Positions 1-7,923 of a stretch of 64,000 bases of DNA are shown here, piece by piece. The stretch comes from Methanomicrobiales archaeon (GTDB lineage Archaea; Halobacteriota; Methanomicrobia; Methanomicrobiales; Methanospirillaceae). The translations under genes were made by a program, and so were the position numbers. The notes beneath the pieces were generated by a model that was not told where the DNA came from, made no database searches, and was given only the letters and a program-made list of their open reading frames with translations. The first letter of the stretch is position 1. Each line of letters starts with the position of its first letter. Where the stretch lies: NCBI GenBank assembly GCA_022841205.1, contig JALHCK010000003.1, forward strand, positions 98,601 to 162,600, written 5' to 3'.

Positions 1-1
1 A

Positions 2-796
2 GGAACGGTCGCCTGGCTGGCATTCTACGCGGCGATCGGGGCTGCTCTCGGGGGAACTGTCCTGGGTCTCTTCGGGTACCTGAAAGGAGAAGAGGATCTG
101 TTCCACATCATCGGACTCGGTGCCCTCTGCGGTATGGCCATCAGCATCCCGGTAATCACCGTCATGAAGATCCTCCCTGTCAGCGGGATCCTGGCCATCC
201 TGGTATTCATCGTGGTTGCCCCTGTCATTGGATTGATCGCCGCTTTCCTGATCGGCATGGCAGTCGTCAGGTTCTTCCGGAATAAAAACAGCAGGACCAT
301 GAATTCCCTGTTCCGGAAACTCCAGCTCCTGTCCGCGTCATTCTACAGTATCGGCCACGGGAGCAATGACGCACAGAATGCCATGGGGGTCATCACAGCA
401 ATCCTGGTAGCCGGGGGGCTCCTCTCCGAGTTCATCGTGCCGCTCTGGGTTATCATCGTCTCGGCTTCAGCCATCGCGCTTGGGACATTCTTCGGCGGGT
501 GGCGGGTGGTCGAGACCATGGCCACCAAGATCACCAAGCTTCGCCCCTACCAGGGATTCTGCGCAGAAACGGGTGGAGGGCTGGTGCTTGCCTTCGTGAC
601 CGCTTCAGGGGTGCCGGTATCAACGACCCATGCCATCAGCGGGGCGATCATGGGTGTCGGGGCATCCCGGGGATATTCGGCTGTCCAGTGGGGAGTGGTG
701 CGAAGGATCGTTGCCGCATGGATCCTCACCATCCCCCTGACATCAGCCTTTGCTTTCCTCTCTTTTCTCCTGTTCAGGATGTTTTCGCAGGGATGA
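2..796 (+). CDS. PiT-family inorganic phosphate permease, 3' part
   Basis: The frame is open from the left window edge, so the N-terminal part of the gene lies outside; 264 residues are visible. The protein is a hydrophobic multi-span membrane protein. The PiT signature GSNDAQNAMGV is encoded near 359-391, and a second conserved stretch (TGGGLVLAF, then VSTTHAISGAIMGVG) follows; these duplicated motifs are typical of PiT/Pho-4 cation-phosphate symporters. The first internal ATG at 134 lies inside the conserved membrane domain and is not a real start. It converges on nth. Phosphate uptake is notable because ppk1 and a CHAD protein lie only 4 kb away. Confidence 0.9.
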   Translation, partial: GTVAWLAFYAAIGAALGGTVLGLFGYLKGEEDLFHIIGLGALCGMAISIPVITVMKILPVSGILAILVFIVVAPVIGLIAAFLIGMAVVRFFRNKNSRTMNSLFRKLQLLSASFYSIGHGSNDAQNAMGVITAILVAGGLLSEFIVPLWVIIVSASAIALGTFFGGWRVVETMATKITKLRPYQGFCAETGGGLVLAFVTASGVPVSTTHAISGAIMGVGASRGYSAVQWGVVRRIVAAWILTIPLTSAFAFLSFLLFRMFSQG

Positions 797-843
797 GGAT
801 ACCCTGGGAAGCAGCGGGAGCCGTGGACGGTGCAGGTGGATAG

Positions 844-1506
844 TTACGCACCCGGGCCTGCCAGGAAAGTCCCATGGTAGTAGCGGCAGTCTTTCCGGAC
901 CGGGCATTCGGGGCACCGTGGTTTCCGGGCCCTGCAGACCGCCCTTCCATGCCGGATCAGGACGTAGTTGATATTCCCCCAGCAATCCTTCGGAAACAGG
1001 GCCATCAGATCCTGCTCGATCCGATCGGCATGGGTCTCATCGGTAAACCCGATACGGCGGGAGACCCTGGCAACATGCGTATCGACAGCGATCCCGGTGT
1101 TGATGCCGAAAGCATGGGAGAGGACGATGTTTGCCGTCTTTCTCCCGACTCCGGGAAGCGTTACGAGCTCGTCCATGGTGCAGGGGACCTTCCCGCCATA
1201 CTCACTGACCAGTTTGCCTGCTGCTGCCCGGATGTTCCTTGCTTTGGTGTGGTAGAGACCAAGCGTCCTGATCTGGTCCTCGATATCTCCAAGGGGTGAC
1301 TCTGCCAGTTCTTCAGGTGAAGGATATGCGGAAAAAAGCCCCTCCACGATCCTGCTCACCGCCTGATCGGTGGTCTGTGCCGAGAGCATGGTCCCGATCA
1401 GGGCCTGGTACGGCGAGGTGAAGGGGATGAAATGCCGCGGGTCGGGAACATCGCCGTATCGTTCGCAAAGGTCCCGGAATATGGCGAGGGCTCTTGATCG
1501 GCGCAT
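844..1506 (-). CDS. nth: Endonuclease III, DNA glycosylase/AP lyase
   Basis: A 220-residue protein of the usual Nth length, which removes oxidised pyrimidines and nicks AP sites in base-excision repair. The helix-hairpin-helix LPGVGRKTANIVL spans residues 117-129 and carries the catalytic lysine K123; the catalytic aspartate is D142 in VDTHVARV. Four cysteines at 191, 198, 201 and 207 fit the C-x6-C-x2-C-x5-C [4Fe-4S] loop. The start codon is only 7 nt downstream of the 3' end of tRNA-Pro on the same strand, which leaves no room for a separate promoter and suggests co-transcription with the tRNA. Confidence 0.95.
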   Translation of the reverse strand: MRRSRALAIFRDLCERYGDVPDPRHFIPFTSPYQALIGTMLSAQTTDQAVSRIVEGLFSAYPSPEELAESPLGDIEDQIRTLGLYHTKARNIRAAAGKLVSEYGGKVPCTMDELVTLPGVGRKTANIVLSHAFGINTGIAVDTHVARVSRRIGFTDETHADRIEQDLMALFPKDCWGNINYVLIRHGRAVCRARKPRCPECPVRKDCRYYHGTFLAGPGA

Positions 1507-1513
1507 GAGAAGA

Positions 1514-1588
1514 TGGGGTAGGGCAGATTCGAACTGCCGTCAAAGCGTCCCAAACGCTCTAGGATGGACCAGGCTACCCTACTACCCC
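1514..1588 (-). tRNA. tRNA-Pro (anticodon UGG)
   Basis: Read on the minus strand this folds as a 75-nt cloverleaf. The acceptor GGGGTAG pairs with CTACCCC, the T arm GGCAG-TTCGAAT-CTGCC is perfect, and the anticodon stem GAGCG/CGCTT holds the loop TTTGGGA with anticodon TGG. The discriminator base is A and CCA is not encoded. No intron is seen. It lies 46 nt after pyrH and 7 nt before nth, all on the same strand. Confidence 0.95.
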
Positions 1589-1619
1589 GGGCGGGAGATA
1601 GAATGTTTGACGGGCCGGG

Positions 1620-1632
1620 AAAAAAGGGTTTG
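1620..1632 (-). terminator. U-tract terminator after pyrH
   Basis: On the minus strand the sequence reads AAACCC followed by seven T, starting 3 nt after the pyrH stop codon. It matches the AACCC-T6/7 pattern found after several other minus-strand genes in the window. It also separates pyrH from the downstream tRNA-Pro. Confidence 0.5.
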
Positions 1633-1634
1633 GT

Positions 1635-2342
1635 TCACAAAAGCCCGGCAGGCTTTTTCCCGGTCGCCGTGACCAGGCTCCCGGAATGGCGCCCGGCAAG
1701 AAGTGCATCTTCGAGCCCTGCCGGGTCCGATCCATCGATGACCAGGAGGGGGATTCCGCTTCGCTTCACGACCCTGGCAGCGACCGCATCGATCACCGTG
1801 TTTGCGCCTGCAGCGAATGATGCATTCCCAACGATCCCGAGCAGCTGATCGGCAGAGATCACGTCCAGTTTCCTCGCCCCGGGGTCGGTCTTCGGGTCGG
1901 CGGTGTAGATCCCGTCAACCGAAGTCAGGTTGACCATGAGGTCTGCGCCTGCCCGTTCGGCAAGCACTGCGGCAACGGCATCGGTTGTCTGTGCAGGGGT
2001 GACCCCCCCCATCACCACGATCTTTCCGGCCGCTGCAGCAGCGCAGGCTTCGGCCTGGCTGGCGGCGATAACCGGAACGGCGGCATCGCCAAGCGCACCG
2101 GCAAGAAGGGTGGCGTTCAGGCGGGTGACAAGGATCCCGATCTCATCGGCCAGCGCTTCATCGAGCCCGATCTCCCTTGCCGCGGAGATATATCGCCGGG
2201 CCTCCCCCCCTCCGCCAACAACCACAAACAGGTGCATCCGGCGGGAGATCCTGGAAAGAACATCAGCATAGGCGGCAACCCGGTTCCCTTCAAGGGTAGG
2301 GACGAGGACCGACCCGCCAAGCGAGAGGACGACCTTCTTCAT
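1635..2342 (-). CDS. pyrH: Archaeal UMP kinase
   Basis: A 235-residue amino-acid-kinase fold protein of normal archaeal UMP kinase length, which phosphorylates UMP to UDP in pyrimidine nucleotide synthesis. The N-terminus KKVVLSLGGSVLVP contains the phosphate-binding glycines, followed by VVVGGGGEARRYI, and the late motif VDGIYTADPKTDP is the nucleotide-binding signature of this superfamily. A TATA-like element about 28 nt upstream indicates a near-leaderless mRNA. An archaeal isopentenyl or acetylglutamate kinase is the alternative, but length and motifs fit PyrH best. Confidence 0.9.
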   Translation of the reverse strand: MKKVVLSLGGSVLVPTLEGNRVAAYADVLSRISRRMHLFVVVGGGGEARRYISAAREIGLDEALADEIGILVTRLNATLLAGALGDAAVPVIAASQAEACAAAAAGKIVVMGGVTPAQTTDAVAAVLAERAGADLMVNLTSVDGIYTADPKTDPGARKLDVISADQLLGIVGNASFAAGANTVIDAVAARVVKRSGIPLLVIDGSDPAGLEDALLAGRHSGSLVTATGKKPAGLL

Positions 2343-2364
2343 CTTCCCAATGTTTCATGATACG

Positions 2365-2375
2365 CTACATATACC
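2365..2375 (-). promoter_or_regulatory. TATA-like element for pyrH
   Basis: On the minus strand this reads GGTATATGTAG, centred about 28 nt upstream of the pyrH ATG. That is the spacing expected for an archaeal TATA box driving a leaderless or very short leader transcript. Confidence 0.5.
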
Positions 2376-2385
2376 TATTGTGACG

Positions 2386-2541
2386 ATGTTCCGGTGTCCG
2401 TCCTGCGGGAGCAGCGAGGTCTACAGGGTCGCTGGCGGGTGCCTGGGGGAGCTCTACCGGTGCAAGAAGTGCGGATATACCGGAGCGTTCATCGTTGAGG
2501 TCGATTATGACCGCGCACCAGGGAACGAACGCGGAGAGTGA
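2386..2541 (+). CDS. Small zinc-ribbon protein
   Basis: A 51-residue protein beginning MFRCPSCGSSEV. Two CxxC pairs (CPSC and CKKC) separated by about 25 residues form a zinc ribbon, and the tail is acidic. An upstream in-frame ATG at 2350 adds 12 residues without recognisable motif, so I prefer 2386. It is divergent from pyrH, and its 3' end lies about 50 nt before the radical SAM gene. The function is unknown; tiny zinc ribbons in archaea are often RNA-polymerase-like or ribosome-associated, but nothing here decides this. Confidence 0.65.
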   Translation: MFRCPSCGSSEVYRVAGGCLGELYRCKKCGYTGAFIVEVDYDRAPGNERGE

Positions 2542-2588
2542 TCGGCTGCAACCGGCACGTTTATGTTGGCAATCCCATATCCCTCATC

Positions 2589-3608
2589 ATGGAGCACCTG
2601 CATGAGGCACGACAGTACCACCAGGGAGAAGACGGGGCCCTGGTATGCTCGCTTTGCAACCATCGCTGCACGATACGGGAGGGAAAGCACGGCATCTGCG
2701 GCGTCCGGGAGAACCAAAACGGCGTCCTGTATGCGCTGACCTATGGGAAGGTGAGTTCGGAGGCAGTCGACCCCATCGAGAAAAAGCCCCTCTACCACTT
2801 CCTTCCCGGAACGCTCTCCTACTCTATCGGGAGTGTCGGCTGCAACTTCCGGTGCGAGCACTGCCAGAACTGGCAGATATCGCGGGCGGATATCACCGGA
2901 GTGGCATTGCGCGATATCTCCCCGGAGGAAGGGGTGCGGAGGGCGCAGGCGAGGTCGTGTGCCAGCATCTCCTGGACCTACAATGAACCGACCATATGGC
3001 ACGAGTACGCCCTTGACATGGGGAGGCTTGCAAAGCAGCAGGGGCTTGCCACCGTTTATGTCACCAACGGATACATCACTGCAGAAGCGCTTCGCGAGAT
3101 CGCCCCTGTCCTCGATGCGTTCAGGGTGGATATCAAGGCATTCACCGAGGAATTTTACAAAAAAGTCTGCGGTGCAAAGCTCCAGCCGGTGCTCGACTCG
3201 ACCGTCCTTGCCAGGGAACTCGGGATGCACATCGAGGTGGTCAACCTGGTAATTCCCGGCATGAATGACTCGCCTGAAGAAACCGGGGCGCTCATCCGTT
3301 GGGTTTTTGAGAACCTCGGGCCCGACACACCGGTGCACTTCACCCGGTTTCACCCCGATTACCGGATGACGCACCTTGAAGCGACACCGGTGGCCACGCT
3401 CGAGCGGATCTACCAGCAGGCAAAAGAGAACGGTCTCCACTACCCGTACGTGGGAAACGTCCACATGCACCGTTTTGAGAGCACCTACTGCCCGGCCTGC
3501 GGGGCACTCCTTATCGAGCGACGGGGGTTTTCCGCGCAAAAAAGGAACCTTGCCGGGCGAAGCTGCACTTCCTGCGGGGCAGAGATCGCCATCATAGACC
3601 ATGTCTGA
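2589..3608 (+). CDS. amrS: AmmeMemoRadiSam system radical SAM enzyme
   Basis: About 339 residues from the ATG at 2589; an ORF opening at 2538 adds 17 residues that precede the family N-terminus, so I reject it. Near the N-terminus a cysteine group CSLCNHRC/GICGVREN precedes the radical SAM cluster motif GCNFRCEHCQNW (CxxxCxxC). The order and the C-terminal FTRFHPDYRM are typical of the AmrS family (COG1180), which is related to pyruvate-formate-lyase activating enzymes and is genomically linked to Memo and AMMECR1 proteins. Neither partner is in this window. The C-terminus carries additional CPAC and CTSC pairs. It overlaps the next gene by 8 bp. The substrate is not known from sequence. Confidence 0.85.
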   Translation: MEHLHEARQYHQGEDGALVCSLCNHRCTIREGKHGICGVRENQNGVLYALTYGKVSSEAVDPIEKKPLYHFLPGTLSYSIGSVGCNFRCEHCQNWQISRADITGVALRDISPEEGVRRAQARSCASISWTYNEPTIWHEYALDMGRLAKQQGLATVYVTNGYITAEALREIAPVLDAFRVDIKAFTEEFYKKVCGAKLQPVLDSTVLARELGMHIEVVNLVIPGMNDSPEETGALIRWVFENLGPDTPVHFTRFHPDYRMTHLEATPVATLERIYQQAKENGLHYPYVGNVHMHRFESTYCPACGALLIERRGFSAQKRNLAGRSCTSCGAEIAIIDHV

Positions 3609-4086
3609 AAGACCGGACCGGAGGCCGGCTTTCATCGCCGACAGGATGCTTGGGACGCTCTGCCGGTACCTCCGGTTCATGGGATACGACACGCTCTCGG
3701 CAAACAGCCTGCGGGAAGGGAACCGGAGGGAGGACACCCTCCTTCTCGACCTGGCCGATCGGACCGGGAGGATCCTCCTGACAAAAGACCGGGACCTTGC
3801 AGAACGGGGAGGTGAACGGGCCGTCCTGGTCATGGGAAGCGATATCCTCGACCAGGTAAGGGAGCTTACCCGGCGGGGCCTGATCGTCCCGGAGATCCGA
3901 CTGACCCGCTGTTCGCTCTGTAACCGGCTCCTCCGGCCGGCAACAGGGGACGAGATCGCGGGCACGGACTATGCACCACGGAACCGGACCGGGCTCCGGT
4001 TCTTCTGGTGCCGGAACTGCAGTAAACTCTACTGGATGGGCTCTCACGGAGAAAACCTCGAAAAAAGAATAAGGGAAGGTCTCTGA
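3601..4086 (+). CDS. Mut7-C RNase domain protein
   Basis: 161 residues. The N-terminal half (FIADRMLGTLCRYLRFMGYD, then LLTKDRDLAERGG) matches the Mut7-C/DUF82 domain, a PIN-like fold with acidic residues placed for nuclease chemistry. The C-terminal part has two CxxC-type pairs (CSLC and CRNC) that form the usual zinc-binding tail, ending in YWMGSHGENL. It overlaps the amrS 3' end and is probably co-transcribed. RNase activity is a family inference and has not been demonstrated here. Confidence 0.85.
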   Translation: MSERPDRRPAFIADRMLGTLCRYLRFMGYDTLSANSLREGNRREDTLLLDLADRTGRILLTKDRDLAERGGERAVLVMGSDILDQVRELTRRGLIVPEIRLTRCSLCNRLLRPATGDEIAGTDYAPRNRTGLRFFWCRNCSKLYWMGSHGENLEKRIREGL

Positions 4087-4094
4087 TACGGTTC

Positions 4095-4517
4095 CTAGGA
4101 ACTCTTTGCTGCCGCGGTCTTCTCTTCGATCTGGGCGCGGCGTTTCAGCCACACCAGTTCTTTGTCCTCCCAACCGAAATTCTTCATCGGCAGGACATCC
4201 ACATCACCGGGGACGGAGGAGGTGACAGTGTTGCGTGGGACAACGAGGATCTTTTTCGGGTTTACCAGCGCCGGTATCGGATCGCTCCTGCTCATGGCAG
4301 AGAGGATGTCGATTGTCGCCGGGGCGATGATCCGGTCAAAGGAGACCAGCACGTGGGCTCCCTCTGTCCGCCCAAGGATTCGCCGCCATACGACGAACCC
4401 CTGCTTTCCCCCCTCAGTCTTTGCCGCTGGCCTGATCTGCCATCCGTCAACGCTGGGATAGAGTTTCCTGAGCTCCTTTCTTACAAATTCATGCATGATG
4501 TCGTCATTGGATCCCAT
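4095..4517 (-). CDS. Conserved hypothetical protein
   Basis: 140 residues from the ATG at 4517 (the frame extends two codons to a TTG at 4523). I do not recognise a named domain. The protein is soluble, mixed alpha/beta in appearance, with a basic N-terminal helix (HEFVRKELRKLYP), a central VLVSFDRIIAPATIDILSAM segment, and a Lys/Ala-rich C-terminus. It converges on the Mut7-C gene with 8 nt between stops and is divergent from ppk1. Codon use looks like its neighbours, so it appears to be a resident gene. Confidence 0.6.
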   Translation of the reverse strand: MGSNDDIMHEFVRKELRKLYPSVDGWQIRPAAKTEGGKQGFVVWRRILGRTEGAHVLVSFDRIIAPATIDILSAMSRSDPIPALVNPKKILVVPRNTVTSSVPGDVDVLPMKNFGWEDKELVWLKRRAQIEEKTAAAKSS

Positions 4518-4641
4518 GGTCAATCACGGCAAGAAGAGATTGGCGCCGGTGGGTAAAACTGTTTGGTTTAAGTCCTTTTTTGCCCCGTGGCACCACAGGG
4601 TTTTTAGCCGGGATCTTCAATAGTAAGGTGACTGGTGAACA

Positions 4642-6783
4642 ATGGAGGCACAGGAAGGGGGCGATCCAGGGGAGCAGACGGGATGCACTCCCCTCGAACA
4701 CCCGTCCCTCTTCATCAACCGCGAACTGAGCTGGATCGCCTTCAACAACCGCGTCCTCGAGGAGGCGATGGATACGGGCCATCCATTGCTCGAGAGGGTG
4801 AAGTTTCTTTCCATCTTCTCAAACAACCTGGATGAATTCTTCATGATCCGGGTCTCCGGCCTCCGGCGACAGGCGGCGCAGGGGGTCCGCGAAGCTCCAC
4901 CTGATGGAATGAGCCCGGCCCGGCAACTCGCCGGGATCCACCGGGCCCTCGAACCGCTCCTCCTCTGCCAGACCCGGCTCTGGCACCAGGATATCGTACC
5001 GGAGCTCGCCAGCCACGGGATCCGGGTGCTCTCCCATGCTTCACTCGATGCCGGGCAGCAGGCAGCCCTTGCCGGCATGTTCATGGCCGGTATCTACCCG
5101 GTCCTCACCCCGCTGGCCTTTGACACTTCTCACCCGTTCCCCTTCATTTCCAACCTCTCTCTCAACCTTGCGGTTAGCGTGAGGGAACCGGGGTCGGGAA
5201 AGGAGCATTTCGCCCGGCTCAAGGTTCCAACCAGTCTCTTTCCAAGGCTGATCGCCGTTCCCCGTGGTGGACCGGAAACGACCAGCGGTATGGAAGAGAC
5301 CTGCCTGGTCTTCCTCGAGGACCTGATCGCTTCGCACCTGGGCGCGCTCTTCCCGGGCTTTGAGGTTTCCGAAGTGTATCCGTTCCGCGTCACCCGGGAC
5401 GCGGATATAGAAATAGAAGAGGACGAGGCAGGCGACCTCCTCACTGCTGTTGAAGAAAGGGTCGGGCAGCGGCGGATGGGACGGCCGGTGCGAGTCGAGG
5501 TTGACGCCAGCATGCCCGACTCGATGTGTGCCCTGATCGGGAGGAAACTTGGCCTCCCGGCATCGACATTTTACCGGATAAAACCCCCGCTCGGCATGGC
5601 GGACCTCTCCTTTTTCTCATCGCTCGATCGGCCTGAGCTTAAGGATGCCCCGTTCATCCCATCGGTCCCGGATGTGGTTAGTGGCCGTGACAGCATGTTT
5701 TCCGCCATCAGGGAGAGGGATCTCCTGCTCTTTCACCCCTACGAAAGCTTCATGCCGGTCATCGATTTCCTCCGGCAGGCAGCGCGGGACCCGGAAGTCC
5801 TGGCCATCAAGATCACGCTCTACCGGGTAGGGCAGAATTCGCCTGTCGTCGATGCACTTCTCGAAGCCCGGGTGAACGGGAAAGCCGTTGCCGCCATAAT
5901 CGAGCTCAAGGCCAGGTTCGATGAGGAGAACAACATCAACTGGGCCCGGGCGCTCGAGCGGGCCGGGGTCCACGTGGTCTACGGGTTGCCCGGGTTAAAG
6001 GTCCATGCCAAGATCTGCATGGTGGTCAGGAGGGAGAAGGATGGTGTCCGGACCTATGTCCACATGAGCACCGGCAACTACAATGCACAGACCAGCCGCG
6101 TATACACCGATTTCGGCTTCTTTACCGCCGATCCGCAGATCGGTGCCGATGCGGCCGATTTCTTCAATACGCTCACCGGCTGTGCACGGGTGTCCTCCTT
6201 CCGCAAGCTCCTGGCAGCACCGTCAGGTATCAGGTCCGGTATACTCTCCCGGATCGATCGGGAGATCGTGCGGCACAAGGAGTCGGGAGGCGGCCGGATC
6301 ATATTCAAGCTGAATGCTCTTGTCGACCGTGAATGCATCACCGCCCTGTACCGTGCATCGCAGGCCGGGGTGAAAATCGACCTCCAGGTCCGTGGGATCT
6401 GCTGTCTTTGCCCGGGGATCGAGGGTGTGTCCGGGAATATAACCGTTACATCGATTGTCGGCAGGTTTCTCGAACACACCCGCGTGTACTATTTCCGGAA
6501 CGGCGGGGACGAGGACTTCCTCGTCGGGAGCGCTGATCTCATGCCGCGGAACCTTGACCGGAGGGTGGAGATCCTCTTCCCTGTAACCGATCCGGGTATC
6601 TGTTCCGGCCTCCGTGACCTGATCATCCCGGTACACCTCAGCGACAATGTAAAGCTCCGGGTGATGTTTTCCGACGGGACATACCGGCGGGCAATCCGGA
6701 GCCCCGCCGAACCGGTGAAAAATGCACAGGAATGGTGTATCCAGCACCGGGGAGAATGGCAGCATGACCCGACCGCCAGCTGA
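4642..6783 (+). CDS. ppk1: Polyphosphate kinase 1
   Basis: 713 residues, the full PPK1 length. PPK1 reversibly polymerises the gamma phosphate of ATP into polyphosphate. The N-terminal domain begins LFINRELSWIAFNNRVLEEA. The two PLD-like catalytic halves contain LKVHAKICMVVRR, with the expected autophosphorylated histidine at about residue 454, and HTRVYYFRNGGD, with the second conserved histidine near 612; the conserved MSTGNYN motif lies between them. A purine-rich AGGTGA at 4627-4632 sits 9 nt before the ATG. It is followed by a CHAD protein whose start overlaps its 3' end, so the two form a polyphosphate operon. Confidence 0.95.
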   Translation: MEAQEGGDPGEQTGCTPLEHPSLFINRELSWIAFNNRVLEEAMDTGHPLLERVKFLSIFSNNLDEFFMIRVSGLRRQAAQGVREAPPDGMSPARQLAGIHRALEPLLLCQTRLWHQDIVPELASHGIRVLSHASLDAGQQAALAGMFMAGIYPVLTPLAFDTSHPFPFISNLSLNLAVSVREPGSGKEHFARLKVPTSLFPRLIAVPRGGPETTSGMEETCLVFLEDLIASHLGALFPGFEVSEVYPFRVTRDADIEIEEDEAGDLLTAVEERVGQRRMGRPVRVEVDASMPDSMCALIGRKLGLPASTFYRIKPPLGMADLSFFSSLDRPELKDAPFIPSVPDVVSGRDSMFSAIRERDLLLFHPYESFMPVIDFLRQAARDPEVLAIKITLYRVGQNSPVVDALLEARVNGKAVAAIIELKARFDEENNINWARALERAGVHVVYGLPGLKVHAKICMVVRREKDGVRTYVHMSTGNYNAQTSRVYTDFGFFTADPQIGADAADFFNTLTGCARVSSFRKLLAAPSGIRSGILSRIDREIVRHKESGGGRIIFKLNALVDRECITALYRASQAGVKIDLQVRGICCLCPGIEGVSGNITVTSIVGRFLEHTRVYYFRNGGDEDFLVGSADLMPRNLDRRVEILFPVTDPGICSGLRDLIIPVHLSDNVKLRVMFSDGTYRRAIRSPAEPVKNAQEWCIQHRGEWQHDPTAS

Positions 6784-7780
6784 AAAGGGATCGCGGGACC
6801 AGGCAGTTTCCACCTGCCCGTATGGACTGAAGTACATCCGGCAATCGTGGCAGGCACTGGTCAGGGAGTCGGAAGGGGTGAGCACAGGAGACGACCCTGA
6901 ACATGTCCACCGGATGCGGGTCGCCTCCCGGAGGCTCCGGGCAGCACTCCCGGTCTTCAAACCCTGTTTTCCCCGGAAAAAATTCCGGAAGTGGCAAAAA
7001 GAGATCAAAGCCATCACCACCCTGCTTGGCGAGGCCCGCGACCTCGATGTCCAGATCGCCTTTGTCGAAGAGTATCTCCGCGGGCATGGGTATGACTGCC
7101 CGGAGGACGGGAGGCTTGCAGCATCACCGGAAACCTGCCCCCGTGACATCCTGGCCCTCCTCAGGGACCTGCGGCAGAGACGAAAGATCGTCCAGCCGGC
7201 GGTTGAGACTGTGGCGCTTTTGCTGCGGGAAGGAGGCGAACTCCATGAGTTTGGCATGGTGCTTGCCAGTCCCCGGCAGGAGACCCGGGGCTGGGAGAAG
7301 CCCGGGACACTATCCCGGAAAGCGCAGAAGATCATCTCCTCCCGGGCCACCGCTCTCCTGGCCTTTGGACCGGCGGTACATGACCCGGAGGCAGTCATCC
7401 GCCACCACGAGATGAGGATTGCGGCAAAACGGCTCCGGTATACCCTCGAGATCTTCAACCGTCTCTCTGGCGGAGCACTCAAAGCGGCCATCCGACGGAT
7501 CCGTGCCCTCCAGGATGTCCTTGGCCAGATGCACGACTGCGATGTATGGATCGAATTCCTTCCTGCATTCCTGCATGATCCAGGACCAGGACTGCTCCAG
7601 GAACCCGGCACCCCCGGGAAAAACCACGCAGCGATCCCGGCCCTCCTGGAAGACCGGAACCGGGAACGTGCCCGGCTGTACCGGGTATTCGTTAAGATGT
7701 GGGACCGGATGAAAGGTGACCTGTTCTTCGAAACACTGGACGAGCTGGTCTGCCAACTGCCCGAAAAGCCCCGGGGGTAA
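6764..7780 (+). CDS. CHAD domain protein
   Basis: 338 residues from the ATG at 6764, which has a GGGGAG ribosome-binding site 9 nt upstream; an ORF opening at 6722 is less likely. The conserved histidines and basic residues of the alpha-helical CHAD domain are visible: HVHRMRVASRRLRAALPVF near the N-terminus and HHEMRIAAKRLRYTLEIF in the second half, followed by LQDVLGQMHDCDVW. CHAD domains bind polyphosphate through a basic groove and localise to granules. The gene overlaps the end of ppk1 by 20 bp. I infer a role in polyphosphate granule binding or control of PPK1. Confidence 0.9.
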   Translation: MTRPPAEKGSRDQAVSTCPYGLKYIRQSWQALVRESEGVSTGDDPEHVHRMRVASRRLRAALPVFKPCFPRKKFRKWQKEIKAITTLLGEARDLDVQIAFVEEYLRGHGYDCPEDGRLAASPETCPRDILALLRDLRQRRKIVQPAVETVALLLREGGELHEFGMVLASPRQETRGWEKPGTLSRKAQKIISSRATALLAFGPAVHDPEAVIRHHEMRIAAKRLRYTLEIFNRLSGGALKAAIRRIRALQDVLGQMHDCDVWIEFLPAFLHDPGPGLLQEPGTPGKNHAAIPALLEDRNRERARLYRVFVKMWDRMKGDLFFETLDELVCQLPEKPRG

Positions 7781-7841
7781 TCAGGTGAGCATTTCCGGGC
7801 AGGCCGGGAACTGCACACCCCGCTCCTCGTATCCTCCTGCC

Positions 7842-7851
7842 CGTTTTATCC
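7842..7851 (+). promoter_or_regulatory. TATA-like element for ruvCAB
   Basis: CGTTTTATCC lies in the 143-nt gap before ruvC. Initiation about 25 nt downstream would give a 5' leader of roughly 50 nt that contains the nested palindrome at 7881-7908. Confidence 0.35.
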
Positions 7852-7880
7852 CTGGCAAAAGGATATCTCTCTTCAAAAAC

Positions 7881-7908
7881 AAACCAGTTTCCTGAAACAG
7901 CCTGGTTT
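7881..7908. promoter_or_regulatory. Nested palindrome upstream of ruvC
   Basis: Outer arms AAACCA and TGGTTT flank inner arms GTTTC and GAAAC around a CT centre, with four unpaired bases (AGCC) on the right side. It ends 15 nt before the ruvC ATG. It could be an operator for a dimeric repressor or a 5'-UTR hairpin. Confidence 0.45.
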
Positions 7909-7923
7909 CGCAGGAACAGCGGC

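Noticed and set aside
2505..3965. 486-codon minus-strand frame
   Set aside because: It is antisense to amrS and the Mut7-C gene, both of which have clear family motifs; the translation is Arg/Pro-rich and matches no domain, as expected for a shadow in GC-rich DNA.
6223..7818. 531-codon minus-strand frame
   Set aside because: It is antisense to ppk1 and the CHAD gene; low-complexity Ser/Arg translation with no domain.
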